Shown here: piece after piece, positions 1-9,386 of the stretch
Position numbering within the stretch: position 1 is the stretch's first letter
Layout: every line of letters begins with the position of its first letter
Assembly (NCBI GenBank): GCA_020632715.1
Contig: JACKFA010000002.1
Location: forward strand, 1,230,501-1,294,500
DNA length: 64,000 bases
Source: Deltaproteobacteria bacterium
GTDB taxonomy: Bacteria; Myxococcota_A; UBA9042; PHBI01
Direction of reading: 5' to 3'
Notes under the pieces: model-generated
The model's database searches: none
The model's input: the letters and a program-made list of their open reading frames with translations, nothing else
What the model was told of the DNA's origin: nothing
Translations under genes and position numbers: made by a program

Positions 1-2
1 AG

Positions 3-35
3 GCGCACATCGCGGCGATGACGGCGCTGCTCTGA
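3..35 (+). CDS. 3' end of an unidentified gene
   Basis: Only the last ten codons (AHIAAMTALL) and a TGA stop are in the window, so the product cannot be identified. The stop overlaps the ATG of the next gene by one base (TGATG). This suggests translational coupling and one operon with the acyl-AMP ligase downstream. Confidence 0.5.
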   Translation, partial: AHIAAMTALL

Positions 36-1639
36 TGGCCGCGGGGGCGCGCGCGGGCATGCCCCCGAGCGCGGTCGAGGCGCTCGCGCGCCGCGCGGAG
101 GCGCGCGCCGACGACGTCGCCGCGGTGATCTGCGACGAGACGCTGACGCACGCCGGGCTCTGGCGTGAGACGCGGCGCGCGGCGGCGGCGCTCGCGCGGG
201 CGGGGCTCGCGGCGGGGGAGCGGTGCGTGCTCGCGTTGCCGACGAGCGTCGCGCTCGCCGCGGGCTTCCTCGGGGCGCAGCGGCTGAGCGCGATCCCGGC
301 GGCGGTCGACGAGCACCTCCCGGACGACGCGCTCGCGGCGCGCGCGCGGGCGGTCGGGGCGCGGGTCGTGGTCGCGCTCGCGGAGCGGGTGGCGGCGCTC
401 GGGCTCCTGCTCGCGCCCGACGGCGTCGTGGTCGTGGCGGGAGCGTTCGGCGAGGACGACGGCGGGGACGCGATCGCCGGGCTCCCGTGGCCCACGGGCG
501 AGGAGGTGTCGCACCTGCAGTTCACCTCGGGGACGACGGGGCAGCCGAAGGCGGCGATCATCACGCACCGGAACACGGCGTTCGAGGTGGCGATCGGCGC
601 CGAGCGGCTCGGGTACGACGAGCGCGACGTGATGGTGAGCTGGATGCCGCTCCACCACGACTTCGGGCTCATCCGCTTCTGGCTGACGCCGGTGTGGCTC
701 GGGATCCCGGTGCACCTCCTGCGGCCGTCGATCCTCGAGCTCCGGCGCTGGCTCGAGACGGTGAGCGCGGTCGGGGGGACGGTCACCGGGAGCCCGGACT
801 TCGGGTATCGCGTGGCGACGCGGCTCGTGTCGCCGCGGGGGCTCGACCTCGGGACGCTGCGGGTGGCGCTGTCGGGCGGGGAGCCCGTGCGGAAGGACAC
901 GCTCGACGCGTTCGTGGCGCGCTTCGGGGTCGCGCCCGAGGTGCTGAACCCGGGCTACGGGCTCGCGGAGGCGACGCTCGCGGTGTCGGCGTATCCGCCG
1001 GGGGAGCGCGCGCGGGTGGACGCGACGGGGCAGGTGGCGAGCGGGCGGGCGTACCCGGGGGTGCGGGTGCGCGTGGTCGACGACGCGGGGCGCGAGGTGC
1101 CGGCGGGGGTGCGGGGGCACCTCGAGACCGCGGGGGAGCACGTCTTCGCGGGGTATTGGGGCGACGAGGCCGCGACGGCCGAGGTGATGAACGGCGAGTG
1201 GCTCCGCACGGGGGACGTGGCCGCGGTGGACGCGGACGGGTGGATCTACGTGCTCGGGCGCGAGCGGGCGATGATCAAGCGGGCGGGGTCGGCGATAGCG
1301 CCGCGGGAGGTCGAGGAGGCGGTCGACCGGATCGCGGGCGTGCGCTTCTCGGCGGCGGTCGGGGTGCCGAACGAGGCGCTCGGCGGCACGGAGGACGTGG
1401 TCGTCGTGGCGGAGGTGCGGGCCGAGGCGGCGGAGGCGGTCGAGGCGGCGGACGCGCTGGGGCGCGCGGTGGCGGCGGCGGCGCGCGCGGCGACGGGGCA
1501 CGCGCCGGGGCGGGTGCTGCTGGTCGTGGCGCGGACGATCCCGCTCACGGCGAACGGGAAGGTGCGGCACGCGGCGCTCCGGGAGCAGGTCGCGTCGGGG
1601 GCGCTCGAGGCGTCGGGCGCGGTGCTCTGGCGCGGGTAG
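35..1639 (+). CDS. Fatty-acyl-AMP ligase-like adenylate-forming enzyme
   Basis: A 534-residue ANL-superfamily enzyme that should activate a fatty acid (or aryl acid) as its acyl-adenylate for transfer to a carrier protein. Visible motifs are the phosphate loop FTSGTTGQPK at about residues 163-172, SWMPLHHD at about 202, the adenine-binding GYGLAEATL at about 306, RTGD at about 391 and the C-terminal LTANGKVR with catalytic Lys509. The SW(M/L)PLHHDFGLI and GYGLAEATL wording resembles FAALs more than acyl-CoA synthetases. The FAAL-specific insertion was not verified. The ATG overlaps the stop of the gene before it. An acyl carrier protein and an acyltransferase lie just downstream on the opposite strand, which supports a lipid, polyketide or aryl-polyene-type role. 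The natural substrate is unknown. Confidence 0.85.
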   Translation: MAAGARAGMPPSAVEALARRAEARADDVAAVICDETLTHAGLWRETRRAAAALARAGLAAGERCVLALPTSVALAAGFLGAQRLSAIPAAVDEHLPDDALAARARAVGARVVVALAERVAALGLLLAPDGVVVVAGAFGEDDGGDAIAGLPWPTGEEVSHLQFTSGTTGQPKAAIITHRNTAFEVAIGAERLGYDERDVMVSWMPLHHDFGLIRFWLTPVWLGIPVHLLRPSILELRRWLETVSAVGGTVTGSPDFGYRVATRLVSPRGLDLGTLRVALSGGEPVRKDTLDAFVARFGVAPEVLNPGYGLAEATLAVSAYPPGERARVDATGQVASGRAYPGVRVRVVDDAGREVPAGVRGHLETAGEHVFAGYWGDEAATAEVMNGEWLRTGDVAAVDADGWIYVLGRERAMIKRAGSAIAPREVEEAVDRIAGVRFSAAVGVPNEALGGTEDVVVVAEVRAEAAEAVEAADALGRAVAAAARAATGHAPGRVLLVVARTIPLTANGKVRHAALREQVASGALEASGAVLWRG

Positions 1640-1650
1640 GCGGCTCATCG

Positions 1651-2508
1651 TCAGGCGCGCGGGGCGCGGAGGACGTGCTCGACCTCTTCGAGGACGAGGG
1701 CGTCGGGGTGCGCGCGGGCCCAGCGCTCGAAGAAGGCGGCGAGGGCGGCGGTGAAGGCGCGGTCGTCGGCGCCGGGCGGGCGCGCGACGGGCGGGTGTGA
1801 GCGGAAGCGGAGGCGGCGGCCGCCGGCGGCGAAGCGGGCGGTCACGGGGACGAGGGCGGCGCCGGTGAGGCGGGCGAGGGCGGCGGCGCCGGTGCCGAGG
1901 GGGAGGGCGCGGCCGAGGAAGGGGATGGGGACGGGGTGGTCGGCCTCGTGGCCGTCGAGGGCGAGGAAGGCGACGTGGCCGGGGGTGCGGAGGGCGTCGG
2001 CGGCGGCCTTCAGGAAGGCGAGGCGGCGGGCGGGGGTGTCGACGACGAAGGGGCGGCTCGTGGAGGGCCAGTCGGCGGTGGGGAGGTGGGCGGCGGAGAC
2101 GCAGGGGGCGCCGACCAGGGCCATGGCGGAGGGCCAGGCGCGGTAGGGGCCGAGGTGCCAGCTGACGGCGGCGGCGCGGCCGCGGGCGAGGGCGTCGCGG
2201 AGGTGGCGGGCGTCGTCGTCCCAGGCGACGAGGGGGGCGAGGGGGGAGAAGCCGTGGGTGTGGATGAGGTGGGCGAGGGCGCGCTGGCGGAGGGCGTCGG
2301 CGCGGAGGGCGGCGCGGAGGCGGCGCGGGGGGGCGTCGGGGGCGAAGAGGGAGGCGAGGGCGGCGTCGTCGGGGGGCGCGGGGGCGAGCGCGGGGGCGGC
2401 GACGGTGGCGGCGAGGAGGGCGAGATCGGGCCGGGCGGCGGCGAGGCGGCGGGCGAGGGCGCGGGCGGCGTCGGCGGCGGCGCGCCGGGGATCAGAGGGG
2501 GGGCGCAT
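1651..2508 (-). CDS. Lysophospholipid/lipid A-type acyltransferase, atypical active site
   Basis: A 285-residue protein of the LPLAT superfamily (HtrB/LpxL-like). The family blocks are visible: SWHLGPYR around His118, where HtrB enzymes have HFGNWE, and PIPFLGRALPLGTGAAALA at about 194-212, the usual PFFGR substrate-binding block. The acidic residue of the H-x4-D/E dyad is Arg123 here, so catalysis may be altered or lost. It starts inside the end of the acyl carrier protein gene (17-bp overlap), so the two are translationally linked and the carrier may supply the acyl chain. It converges on the acyl-AMP ligase with 11 bp between the stops. No signal peptide is evident. The family assignment is fairly secure, the exact substrate is not. 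Confidence 0.75.
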   Translation of the reverse strand: MRPPSDPRRAAADAARALARRLAAARPDLALLAATVAAPALAPAPPDDAALASLFAPDAPPRRLRAALRADALRQRALAHLIHTHGFSPLAPLVAWDDDARHLRDALARGRAAAVSWHLGPYRAWPSAMALVGAPCVSAAHLPTADWPSTSRPFVVDTPARRLAFLKAAADALRTPGHVAFLALDGHEADHPVPIPFLGRALPLGTGAAALARLTGAALVPVTARFAAGGRRLRFRSHPPVARPPGADDRAFTAALAAFFERWARAHPDALVLEEVEHVLRAPRA

Positions 2509-2743
2509 CGCGGAGGGCGGCGGCGAGGGAGCCGAGGGTGAGCGGCGTCGCGAGGAGGGCGTCGGCGTCGAGGTGGACGAGGAAGGCGTCCTCGCAGCGG
2601 AGGAGGAGCTCGACGAGGCGGACGGAGTCCATGCCGAGGGGGCCGCCGACGAGGGGGAGGGCGGCGGTGAGGGGGACGCCGGCGGCGACGGGGCCGGCGA
2701 GCTCGCGGACGAGCGCGAGGAGGGGGGCGGGGAGGGCGTCCAT
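2492..2743 (-). CDS. Acyl carrier protein
   Basis: An 83-residue four-helix acyl carrier protein. The phosphopantetheine site is GMDSVRLVE, with Ser40 as the attachment residue, and the length is normal for the family. The ATG at 2743 is chosen over the longer in-frame opening upstream because the extra 45 codons are low-complexity and the ACP fold starts here. The 3' end overlaps the acyltransferase start, so the pair forms a minus-strand operon. Together with the acyl-AMP ligase it probably belongs to a dedicated acyl-transfer pathway whose other genes lie left of the window. Confidence 0.8.
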   Translation of the reverse strand: MDALPAPLLALVRELAGPVAAGVPLTAALPLVGGPLGMDSVRLVELLLRCEDAFLVHLDADALLATPLTLGSLAAALRDAPPL

Positions 2744-2830
2744 GGGGGCGAGGGTAGCGGACGGAGGCGGCGCTGTCAGCGGGCGCGGGGCGCGAGATGG
2801 CGGGTCGGCGCGAGTCGATGCGCGGGAGCG

Positions 2831-2859
2831 TTGACATGGCGCGCGAGCTGGGATACCAA
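2831..2859 (+). promoter_or_regulatory. Sigma-70-type promoter for the tRNA-Gly gene
   Basis: A consensus -35 box TTGACA (2831-2836) is separated by exactly 17 bp from TACCAA (2854-2859), a partial match to TATAAT. Transcription would start about 2866, some 23 bp before the mature tRNA 5' end. Confidence 0.7.
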
Positions 2860-2888
2860 CCTCTTCGCCTTCGGGCACTGCGCTCTCT

Positions 2889-2964
2889 GCGGGTGTAACT
2901 CAGCTGGTAGAGTGACAGCTTCCCAAGCTGTATGTCGACGGTTCGAACCCGTTCACCCGCTCCA
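2889..2964 (+). tRNA. tRNA-Gly (anticodon CCC)
   Basis: The cloverleaf can be drawn by eye. The acceptor arm is GCGGGTG/CACCCGC. The D-arm region contains AGCTGGTAGAG. The anticodon stem ACAGC/GCTGT encloses the loop TTCCCAA, giving anticodon CCC (reads GGG). The variable loop is five bases. The T-arm is GACGG-TTCGAAC-CCGTT with one G-U pair. The discriminator is T (2961) and CCA is encoded at 2962-2964. GGG is a heavily used Gly codon in several neighbouring genes. Confidence 0.95.
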
Positions 2965-2965
2965 A

Positions 2966-2993
2966 CGAAAGCCCCGAGAAATCGGGGCTTTCG
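2966..2993 (+). terminator. Intrinsic terminator of tRNA-Gly
   Basis: A perfect 12-bp stem (CGAAAGCCCCGA and its complement) is closed by a GAAA tetraloop and followed by TCTTTTC. It starts two bases after the encoded CCA. Confidence 0.85.
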
Positions 2994-3180
2994 TCTTTTC
3001 GGCGCCGCGTCTCGCGCGCTCGCGTGATTTTTCGCGACGGGTTGTCGCCTGGGATCTCGTCTTCTACTTTCGAGCTTCCCAACCCAAGCGAACGCTCGCG
3101 TGTCGGCGCCCCCCGGGCACCCTCGCGCGACAGCCACGCGCGCTCGGCCCTCGGCCGACGACGCCCCACGAAGGTGCCCC

Positions 3181-6100
3181 ATGAGCCTCTTCCTGCCGTG
3201 CGCCCGCCGCGCCCCCTCGGTCGCCGCGCTCGTCGCCGCCCTCCTGGCCTCCGCCGCGCCCGCCGCCGCCCAGAACGGCATGAGCGACGACCGCGTCTCC
3301 CTCCCCGACGGCCCCGGCTCCATCGGCGGCGTCGGCGAGAACGTCGCCATCAACCCCAACATGGGCTCGGCGAGCTTCTCCGTCCCCATCGACCTCCCGC
3401 AGGGCGCCACCGCCGCGAGCACCCCCTCCCTCGCCCTCGCCTACGACTCCGGCCGCGGCATGGGCAACGTCGGCATCGGCTGGGAGATCGCCACCCCCTC
3501 CATCGAGCGCACCGTCCACGACGGCCTCCCCACCTACACCACCGACGACCAGCTCGCCGTCGACGGCAGCGGCGAGCTCGTCTACGTCGGCGACTCTGGC
3601 GGCGCCCGCGAGTACCGCGAGCGCTTCGAGGGCGCCTTCGTCCGCTACCGCTGGTACGACGCCGGCCCCGCCGGCTACTGGACCGCCGAGTACCCCGACG
3701 GCAGCGTCGCCTGGTTCGGCGCCGACCCCGCCGGAAACCTCGTCCCGAGCGCCCGCGTCCAGTCCGCCACCGGCGAGACCTTCCGCTACCACCTCGTCGA
3801 GCGCCGCGACGCCGTCGGCCGCCGCGTCGTCCACACCTACACGAAGGACGGCGGCTGGGTCCTCCCCGACGAGATCCAGTACGCCTTCGGCGGCGCCACC
3901 ACGCCCCGCTTCTCCGTCCGCTTCATCCACGAAGCCCGCGCCGACGTCGTCTCCAACGCCACCCCCGGCTTCGAGATCCAGCTCGCGAAGCGCGTGAGCC
4001 AGCTCCGCGTCACGAGCGACGCCACCGTCATCCGGAGCTACACCCTCGAGTACGAGACCCCCGCCGCGAGCGGCGGCCCGAGCCGCCTCCACCGCGTCAC
4101 CGAGACCGGCCGCGACGGCGGCGTCCTCCCCATCCGCCACACCTTCGCCTATTCGCGCACCCTCGGCGGCGCCTGCGACGTCGGCTGCGAACAGCCCTTC
4201 ATGGTCGACATGGGCACCCTCCCGGGCGGCGTCACCCTCGCCACCGGCCGCGCCCAGCTCGTCGACATCAACGGCGACTCCCTCCCCGACGTCGTCGCCT
4301 CCAGCGAGTCCGGCGAGCACACCTTCTACCCGAGCGTCCTCCAGGCCGCCCTCACCCCCTCCTTCGGCGCCGCCGTCCCGAGCGCCGCCACCGCCGGCGG
4401 CTCCTCCCTCGTCCTCGGCGCGACCGGCGTCCAGCTCCTCGACCTCGACGGCGACGGCTTCGTCGACGTCGTCAACCAGGTCAGCGGCGAGGTCCTCTGC
4501 AACGACGGCGCCGGCGACTGGACCGGCACCAGCTGCCTCGTCAACGCGACGACCCTCCCCGACCTCACCGACGACGCCGACTCCGACGTCGACCCCGAGG
4601 GCAAGCGCTTCTTCGACTTCGACAACGACAAGCGCGTCGACCTCCTCGTCACCGCCGCCGCCGACTCCGCCCAGGTCTACCGCAACACCGGCAGCGCCTA
4701 CGTCGCCGTCACCATCGACCCCCTCGGCGAGACCTTCGACGGCGGGAGCAACCTCCAGCTCGCCGACGTCAACGGCGACGGCCTCCAGGACCCCGTCCGC
4801 CTCACCGCCTCCGGCGCCGGCACCGAGCTCGGCTACCGCCTGAACCTCGGCCGCGGCCACTGGACCGCGTGGCGCACCGTCACCCTCGCCGACCTCCCGT
4901 CCGGCCTCGCCGACGACGCGCAGCTCCAGGACCTCGACGGCGACGGCCTCGACGACGTCGTCGTGGTCACCGCCGCGACCGTGCAGTACTGGCGCAACGA
5001 GAACGCCGGCGCCTTCGCGACCGGCCACACCATCACCAGCGACGCCGTCGCGGGCGAGATCCCCGAGCGCACGACCGCCGAGACCGTCATCTTCGCCGAC
5101 ATGAACGGCAACGGCACCGACGACGTCGTCTGGGTCAGCGACGCCGGCCACGTGCGCTTCCTCGAGCTCTTCCCCGTCCGCCCGAACCTCCTCTCGCGCG
5201 TCGACAACGGCATCGGCTGGGTGCGCGCCGTCACCTACGGCACCTCCATCGCCGAGCGCGCCCGCGACGCCGGCACCGCGAGCGCCTGGACGACGCCGCT
5301 GCCGAACCCGATCAACGTCGTGACGAAGCTCGACACCTGGGTCACCCTCACCGGCGGCGAGGACGGCGCCGGCGTCCACGAGACGCGCGAGCTCGCCTAC
5401 CACGACGGCTACTACGACGGCGTCGAGAAGGACTTCCGCGGCTTCCGCGAGGTCGAGCGCACCCTCGCCGCGTCGACCGGCCAGGAGCCCGGCCGCGAGG
5501 TCCTCTCCTACGACGTCGGCGTCGACGACGTGTACCGCCGCGGGCTCCTCCTGCGCACGCTCAGCTACGGCGGCGCCGGCGCGGACGTGCTCCTCTCGGA
5601 CTCGCGCTCCGAGTTCGAGGACTGCCCCGTCGCGGGCGTCGGCGGCGCCACCCCGTCCGTGCGCTGGCTCTGCGAGCGCGCGTCCGTGAAGGTCATCGCC
5701 GAGGGCGCCCCGGAGAGCGACCGGCTCACCACCCGCACCGAGCGCGACTACGACGGCTACGGCAACGTCCTCGAGGAGCGGCGCGACGGCGTCGTCCACC
5801 GCGGGCCCCCCGAGGCGCCGACCGCCTGCGCCGCGTGCGACGCGCCGGCCGGGCTCCGGAGCGGCCCGTGCGGCGCCCAGTGCCTCGGTGACGAGGCGAT
5901 CGTGCGCACCACCTGGGTCGTCCCCGGGACGGCCACCGGCGGCAAGTGGCTCCTCCGGCTCCCCGTCGCGCGCGCGCAGCTCGGCGAGGACGGCGGGCTC
6001 GCGCGCGAGAGCGTCACCTACTACGACGGCGACGACTTCGTGGGGCTCCCCGAGGGGCAGGCCGCGCGCGGCCTCCCGACGCGCGTGATGCGGCGCGTGG

Positions 6101-9100
6101 CCGGCGAGGTCGAGGTCCCCGGGGACCGCTTCGCCTACGACGCCGCCGGGAACGTGGTCGCGGCGATCGACCCCAACGCCGACCCCGTCATCACGAACGA
6201 GCACCGCCGCGACTACGGCTACGACGAGCGCGGCCTGCGCGTCACGAAGGTCATCGTGCGCGCGGGCCCCGGGAAGTCGCTCGTCCAGGACGTGACCTAC
6301 GAGAGCTCGTTCCTGAAGCCGAGCGAGTCCACCGCCTACCGCGTCGTCATCGACGGGAACGAGCTCACGCCGCGCAACTCGAGCCGCTACCGCTACGACG
6401 AGTTCGGCCGCGTCGTCGGCATCGCGCGCCCCGGCGACGCCTCCGAGGCGCCGTCGCAGACCTTCGCCTACGAGCTCGGCGACCCGGTGAGCCGCGTCAT
6501 CACGCGCGTGGCGCTCGCCGACGGCGGCGTGGAGGAGGCCGTCGCCTGCCAGGACGGGCGCGGGCGGACCACGCAGACGCTCCGCAAGGTCGCCGCCGAT
6601 CGCTACGTCGTCGACGGGTTCACCGTCCTGAACTCGCGCGGGCAGGTCGTGCGCCGCTACCACCCCTACGAGACGACGAGCAGCGCGTGCGAGACCGCGC
6701 CGCCGACGGGCGTCGCGTTCGAGGAGCGCCGCTACGACGCCATCGACCGCGAGGTCGCGGTGACGATGCCGGACGCCGCGCTCTACGGGAGCGCGTCGAC
6801 GCGGGCGACGACCTATGGGCCGCTGTCCGTCACCGAGGCCGACGAGGACGACACCGACGCCGCGAGCCCGCACGCCGGGACGCCGAAGGTGACGACCTCC
6901 GATGGGCTCGGGCGGGTCGTGCGCATCGAGCGGCGGCTCGCGAGCGGGGGCGGCGTCTACCGCCTCTTCTGGGACGCGCTCGGGAACCTCGCGCGGGTCG
7001 AGGATCCCGCGGGGAACGCGACGAGCCAGGCGTTCGACCTCCTCGGGCGCGCGATCACGACGACCTCCCCGGACGCCGGCGTGACGTCCTACGCCTACGA
7101 CGCCGCCGGCAACGTGACCCGCCGGACGGACGCGCGCGGGATGGTCATGGAGACGCGCTACGATCCGCTGAACCGCGTCGTCGAGCGCTGGGACGCGGCG
7201 GCTCGGGAGGACACCCTCGAGACCACGGTCTACGACGTCGACGCGGCGTGCACTGACTGTAAGAATGGCGCCGGGCGCGTCGTCCGGACGTCCTACCCGC
7301 TCCCGGGCGGGGCGACCGGCGGCGACGCGACCGGCTACGACGCGCGCGGGCGGCGCGAGCTCCTCCGGCGGACCCTCGAGGGGCACGAGTTCGTGACGCG
7401 CCACACCTGGGACAAGGCGGATCGGCTCACGGAGGCCGAGCTCCCGGACGGGCAGACCCTCGCGTGGTCGTACGACCTCGCCGACCGGCCGCTCGCGCTC
7501 GACGGCGTCATCACGGCCGCGACCTACGCGCCCAACGGGCGGCTCGCGTCGCTCACGCGCGAGAGCGGCGCGACCGACACGTTCAGCTACGACGTGCTCG
7601 ACCGCGTCGACGGCTTCGGGGTGACGCTCGGCGGGGAGGCCCTCATCGACGCGCAGATCACGCGCGACCGCGCCGGGAACGTGGTCGCCGTCGCGGACCT
7701 CGGGGGCGCGAGCGTCACGCAGGCGGCGACCTACGGCTACGACGCCTGGTACCGCGTCACGAGCGCGGAGGTCGGCGGGGAGACGCTCACCTTCGCGTAC
7801 GACCTCGCGGACAACCTGACGTCGCGGACGTCGTCGCTCGGCGCGGCGAGCCCCGCGCACCTCGGGGCGCTCGCGTACGGCGGCGGCGGCGCGGGCCCGC
7901 ACGCCGTGACGAGCGCGGGCGGCGCGTCGTTCGGCTACGACGCGGCCGGGCACCTCGACACGCGCGGCGCGCTCGCGCTGACGTGGGACCACGCCGGGCG
8001 GCTCGTCGAGGCGGCGCCGGCGGCGCGGTCGGTGACCGAGATCGGCTACGCGCCGGGCGGCGAGCGGGTCATGCGGCTCGAGGGGGGCGGCGTCCTCTAC
8101 GACGTGGCCCCCGACGTGGTCGTGCGCGACGGGATCACGAGCGTGTACGCGCGCTTCGGGAAGGCGCGGGTGGCGCGCCTCGCGTCGAAGACGCTCGCGA
8201 CGAGCGTGCTCGCGGACCGCGACGCGGACGGGGCCATCACGGTCGCGGACGCGTGGCTCGGGCGGGACGCCGAGGACGCGGGGCGGCTCCTGCGCGCGAG
8301 CGCGCGGCGGGTGCTGCACGACGCGGGCGGGGCCGTGACGCACCTGCACTCGGACGTGCGCGGGTCGATCGTGGCGGCGAGCGACGCCGGCGGGACCCTG
8401 GTCGCGGCGCGGACGTTCTACCCGTTCGGGATGGAGCGCGCGGCGAGCGGGTGGGTCGACGCGTTCGGCTTCACGGGGCAGGAGCGCGACGAGAGCACGC
8501 AGCTCGTGCACTTCCTGCGGCGCTACCTCGACCCGATGGTGGGGCGCTGGACGAGCGTGGACCCGGGCTTCGGGATCCTCGACGCGGCGAACGTCGGGAG
8601 CCTCGGGGAGTCGACCGCGGCGTACGCCTACGTGGCGAACAACCCGGTGAACGCGGTCGATCCGACCGGGCTCAAGGCCCGGCTCCCCGGGACGCGGAAG
8701 CCGATCAAGGTCAAGGGCGGGAAGCTCGGCAAGAAGATCGACGCGGTCATCCAGACGGCGGGCGGCGAGGGGCACTTCCGGAACAGCCGGAGCAACCGGG
8801 CGCGCGGCGGCCTCTTCGTCGGGACGGCCGTGCTCGGCGGCGTCGCGGCGGTCCTGACCAGCGCGGCCGCGGTCGCGACCGAGATCGCGCGGGCGACGAG
8901 CGACCCGGAGCCCGCGAGGGACGGCAACGAGCCGCCTCCGCCGCCCGAGACCGGGGAGCGGGAAGGGATCTACGCCCTCGACCTCGGGACGTCGCCGCCC
9001 GTCGACGGCCCGGAGCTGCAGCTCCCGCCGCAGAGCGGGAGCCAGCCGACGCTGAGCGATCCGACCGAGGGGGCCCCGGCGGCGCCGAGCAGCGGCGACG

Positions 9101-9147
9101 CGCCGGCCGGCAGCAGCGGGCCGGTCGAGCTCCAGATCCGGTTCTGA
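3181..9147 (+). CDS. Secreted SpvB/TcdB/RHS-repeat protein (RHS1)
   Basis: A 1,988-residue protein with a Sec signal peptide (residues 1-31, ending APAAAQ). The SpvB-like N-terminal domain has the hallmark GPGSIGG...NPNMGSASFSVPI. FG-GAP/VCBS calcium-loop repeats of D-x-(D/N)-G-D type occur at about 359, 419, 479, 528, 582 and 639. A TcdB middle/N-like segment (SRVDNGIGW...YGTS) lies at about 670, YD/RHS repeats span about 980-1610, and the RHS core end (DPMVGRWTSVDP) is at about 1785-1796. The roughly 157-residue tail after DPTGL has a hydrophobic stretch (about 1877-1905) and a Pro/Ser-rich end. The order matches the B and C cocoon components of Tc toxins in one chain, or wall-associated YD proteins. 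The ATG at 3181 is preferred over an upstream GTG because the signal peptide begins there and GAAGGTG precedes it. No recognised toxin tip is visible. Confidence 0.85.
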   Translation: MSLFLPCARRAPSVAALVAALLASAAPAAAQNGMSDDRVSLPDGPGSIGGVGENVAINPNMGSASFSVPIDLPQGATAASTPSLALAYDSGRGMGNVGIGWEIATPSIERTVHDGLPTYTTDDQLAVDGSGELVYVGDSGGAREYRERFEGAFVRYRWYDAGPAGYWTAEYPDGSVAWFGADPAGNLVPSARVQSATGETFRYHLVERRDAVGRRVVHTYTKDGGWVLPDEIQYAFGGATTPRFSVRFIHEARADVVSNATPGFEIQLAKRVSQLRVTSDATVIRSYTLEYETPAASGGPSRLHRVTETGRDGGVLPIRHTFAYSRTLGGACDVGCEQPFMVDMGTLPGGVTLATGRAQLVDINGDSLPDVVASSESGEHTFYPSVLQAALTPSFGAAVPSAATAGGSSLVLGATGVQLLDLDGDGFVDVVNQVSGEVLCNDGAGDWTGTSCLVNATTLPDLTDDADSDVDPEGKRFFDFDNDKRVDLLVTAAADSAQVYRNTGSAYVAVTIDPLGETFDGGSNLQLADVNGDGLQDPVRLTASGAGTELGYRLNLGRGHWTAWRTVTLADLPSGLADDAQLQDLDGDGLDDVVVVTAATVQYWRNENAGAFATGHTITSDAVAGEIPERTTAETVIFADMNGNGTDDVVWVSDAGHVRFLELFPVRPNLLSRVDNGIGWVRAVTYGTSIAERARDAGTASAWTTPLPNPINVVTKLDTWVTLTGGEDGAGVHETRELAYHDGYYDGVEKDFRGFREVERTLAASTGQEPGREVLSYDVGVDDVYRRGLLLRTLSYGGAGADVLLSDSRSEFEDCPVAGVGGATPSVRWLCERASVKVIAEGAPESDRLTTRTERDYDGYGNVLEERRDGVVHRGPPEAPTACAACDAPAGLRSGPCGAQCLGDEAIVRTTWVVPGTATGGKWLLRLPVARAQLGEDGGLARESVTYYDGDDFVGLPEGQAARGLPTRVMRRVAGEVEVPGDRFAYDAAGNVVAAIDPNADPVITNEHRRDYGYDERGLRVTKVIVRAGPGKSLVQDVTYESSFLKPSESTAYRVVIDGNELTPRNSSRYRYDEFGRVVGIARPGDASEAPSQTFAYELGDPVSRVITRVALADGGVEEAVACQDGRGRTTQTLRKVAADRYVVDGFTVLNSRGQVVRRYHPYETTSSACETAPPTGVAFEERRYDAIDREVAVTMPDAALYGSASTRATTYGPLSVTEADEDDTDAASPHAGTPKVTTSDGLGRVVRIERRLASGGGVYRLFWDALGNLARVEDPAGNATSQAFDLLGRAITTTSPDAGVTSYAYDAAGNVTRRTDARGMVMETRYDPLNRVVERWDAAAREDTLETTVYDVDAACTDCKNGAGRVVRTSYPLPGGATGGDATGYDARGRRELLRRTLEGHEFVTRHTWDKADRLTEAELPDGQTLAWSYDLADRPLALDGVITAATYAPNGRLASLTRESGATDTFSYDVLDRVDGFGVTLGGEALIDAQITRDRAGNVVAVADLGGASVTQAATYGYDAWYRVTSAEVGGETLTFAYDLADNLTSRTSSLGAASPAHLGALAYGGGGAGPHAVTSAGGASFGYDAAGHLDTRGALALTWDHAGRLVEAAPAARSVTEIGYAPGGERVMRLEGGGVLYDVAPDVVVRDGITSVYARFGKARVARLASKTLATSVLADRDADGAITVADAWLGRDAEDAGRLLRASARRVLHDAGGAVTHLHSDVRGSIVAASDAGGTLVAARTFYPFGMERAASGWVDAFGFTGQERDESTQLVHFLRRYLDPMVGRWTSVDPGFGILDAANVGSLGESTAAYAYVANNPVNAVDPTGLKARLPGTRKPIKVKGGKLGKKIDAVIQTAGGEGHFRNSRSNRARGGLFVGTAVLGGVAAVLTSAAAVATEIARATSDPEPARDGNEPPPPPETGEREGIYALDLGTSPPVDGPELQLPPQSGSQPTLSDPTEGAPAAPSSGDAPAGSSGPVELQIRF

Positions 9148-9183
9148 TGCGCACCGTCGTGACCGCCTGCGCAGACGGGTGAT

Positions 9184-9213
9184 CGGCGTGGAACACCGCG
9201 GTGTTCCGCGCCG
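9184..9213. repeat. Inverted repeat upstream of the sigma-54 promoter
   Basis: A perfect 18-bp palindrome, GGAACACCG followed by its complement (9190-9207), extends to a 15-bp stem with one T-G pair. It lies 40 bp after the RHS1 stop and about 55-70 bp upstream of the -24 element. It could be the RHS1 terminator (no T-run follows) or an upstream binding site for an NtrC-type activator. The position fits the second role well, but neither is proven. Confidence 0.55.
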
Positions 9214-9259
9214 GGGCGCGGTGGGGACGGGATCGTCGTGGTTTCAATGGGTTGGCTTG

Positions 9260-9275
9260 TGGCACGCGCGTTGCG
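9260..9275 (+). promoter_or_regulatory. Sigma-54 (-24/-12) promoter of the kinase/NtrC operon
   Basis: TGGCACG-CGCG-TTGC keeps the -24 GG (9261-9262) and -12 GC (9273-9274) exactly ten bases apart. It matches the sigma-54 consensus almost perfectly. Predicted start is about 9286. The operon encodes its own class of activator, so autoregulation is plausible. Confidence 0.8.
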
Positions 9276-9386
9276 ATGGGGGATGGCGAACCGCCACCCC
9301 ACGAGCCGAGGTGCCCCATGGTCTGGACCTGGTGAGCCGACGGCGCCCCTGACGGCGCCGCCCGACGCATGAACGCCTCGGCGTCC

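Noticed and set aside
1751..2541. Plus-strand open frames opposite the acyltransferase
   Set aside because: Gly/Glu/Arg low-complexity shadows. The minus-strand reading has LPLAT and ACP motifs.
3064..8775. A 1,900-codon open frame on the minus strand opposite RHS1
   Set aside because: It is Arg/Val/Ala/Asp-rich with no domain. It arises because GC-rich codons of RHS1 avoid stops in the complementary frame, and the plus strand carries recognisable RHS domains.
9318..9335. Five-codon reading frame Met-Val-Trp-Thr-Trp as an attenuator peptide gene
   Set aside because: Too short to support as a gene. No classical terminator/antiterminator pair follows and the downstream genes are not tryptophan-related.
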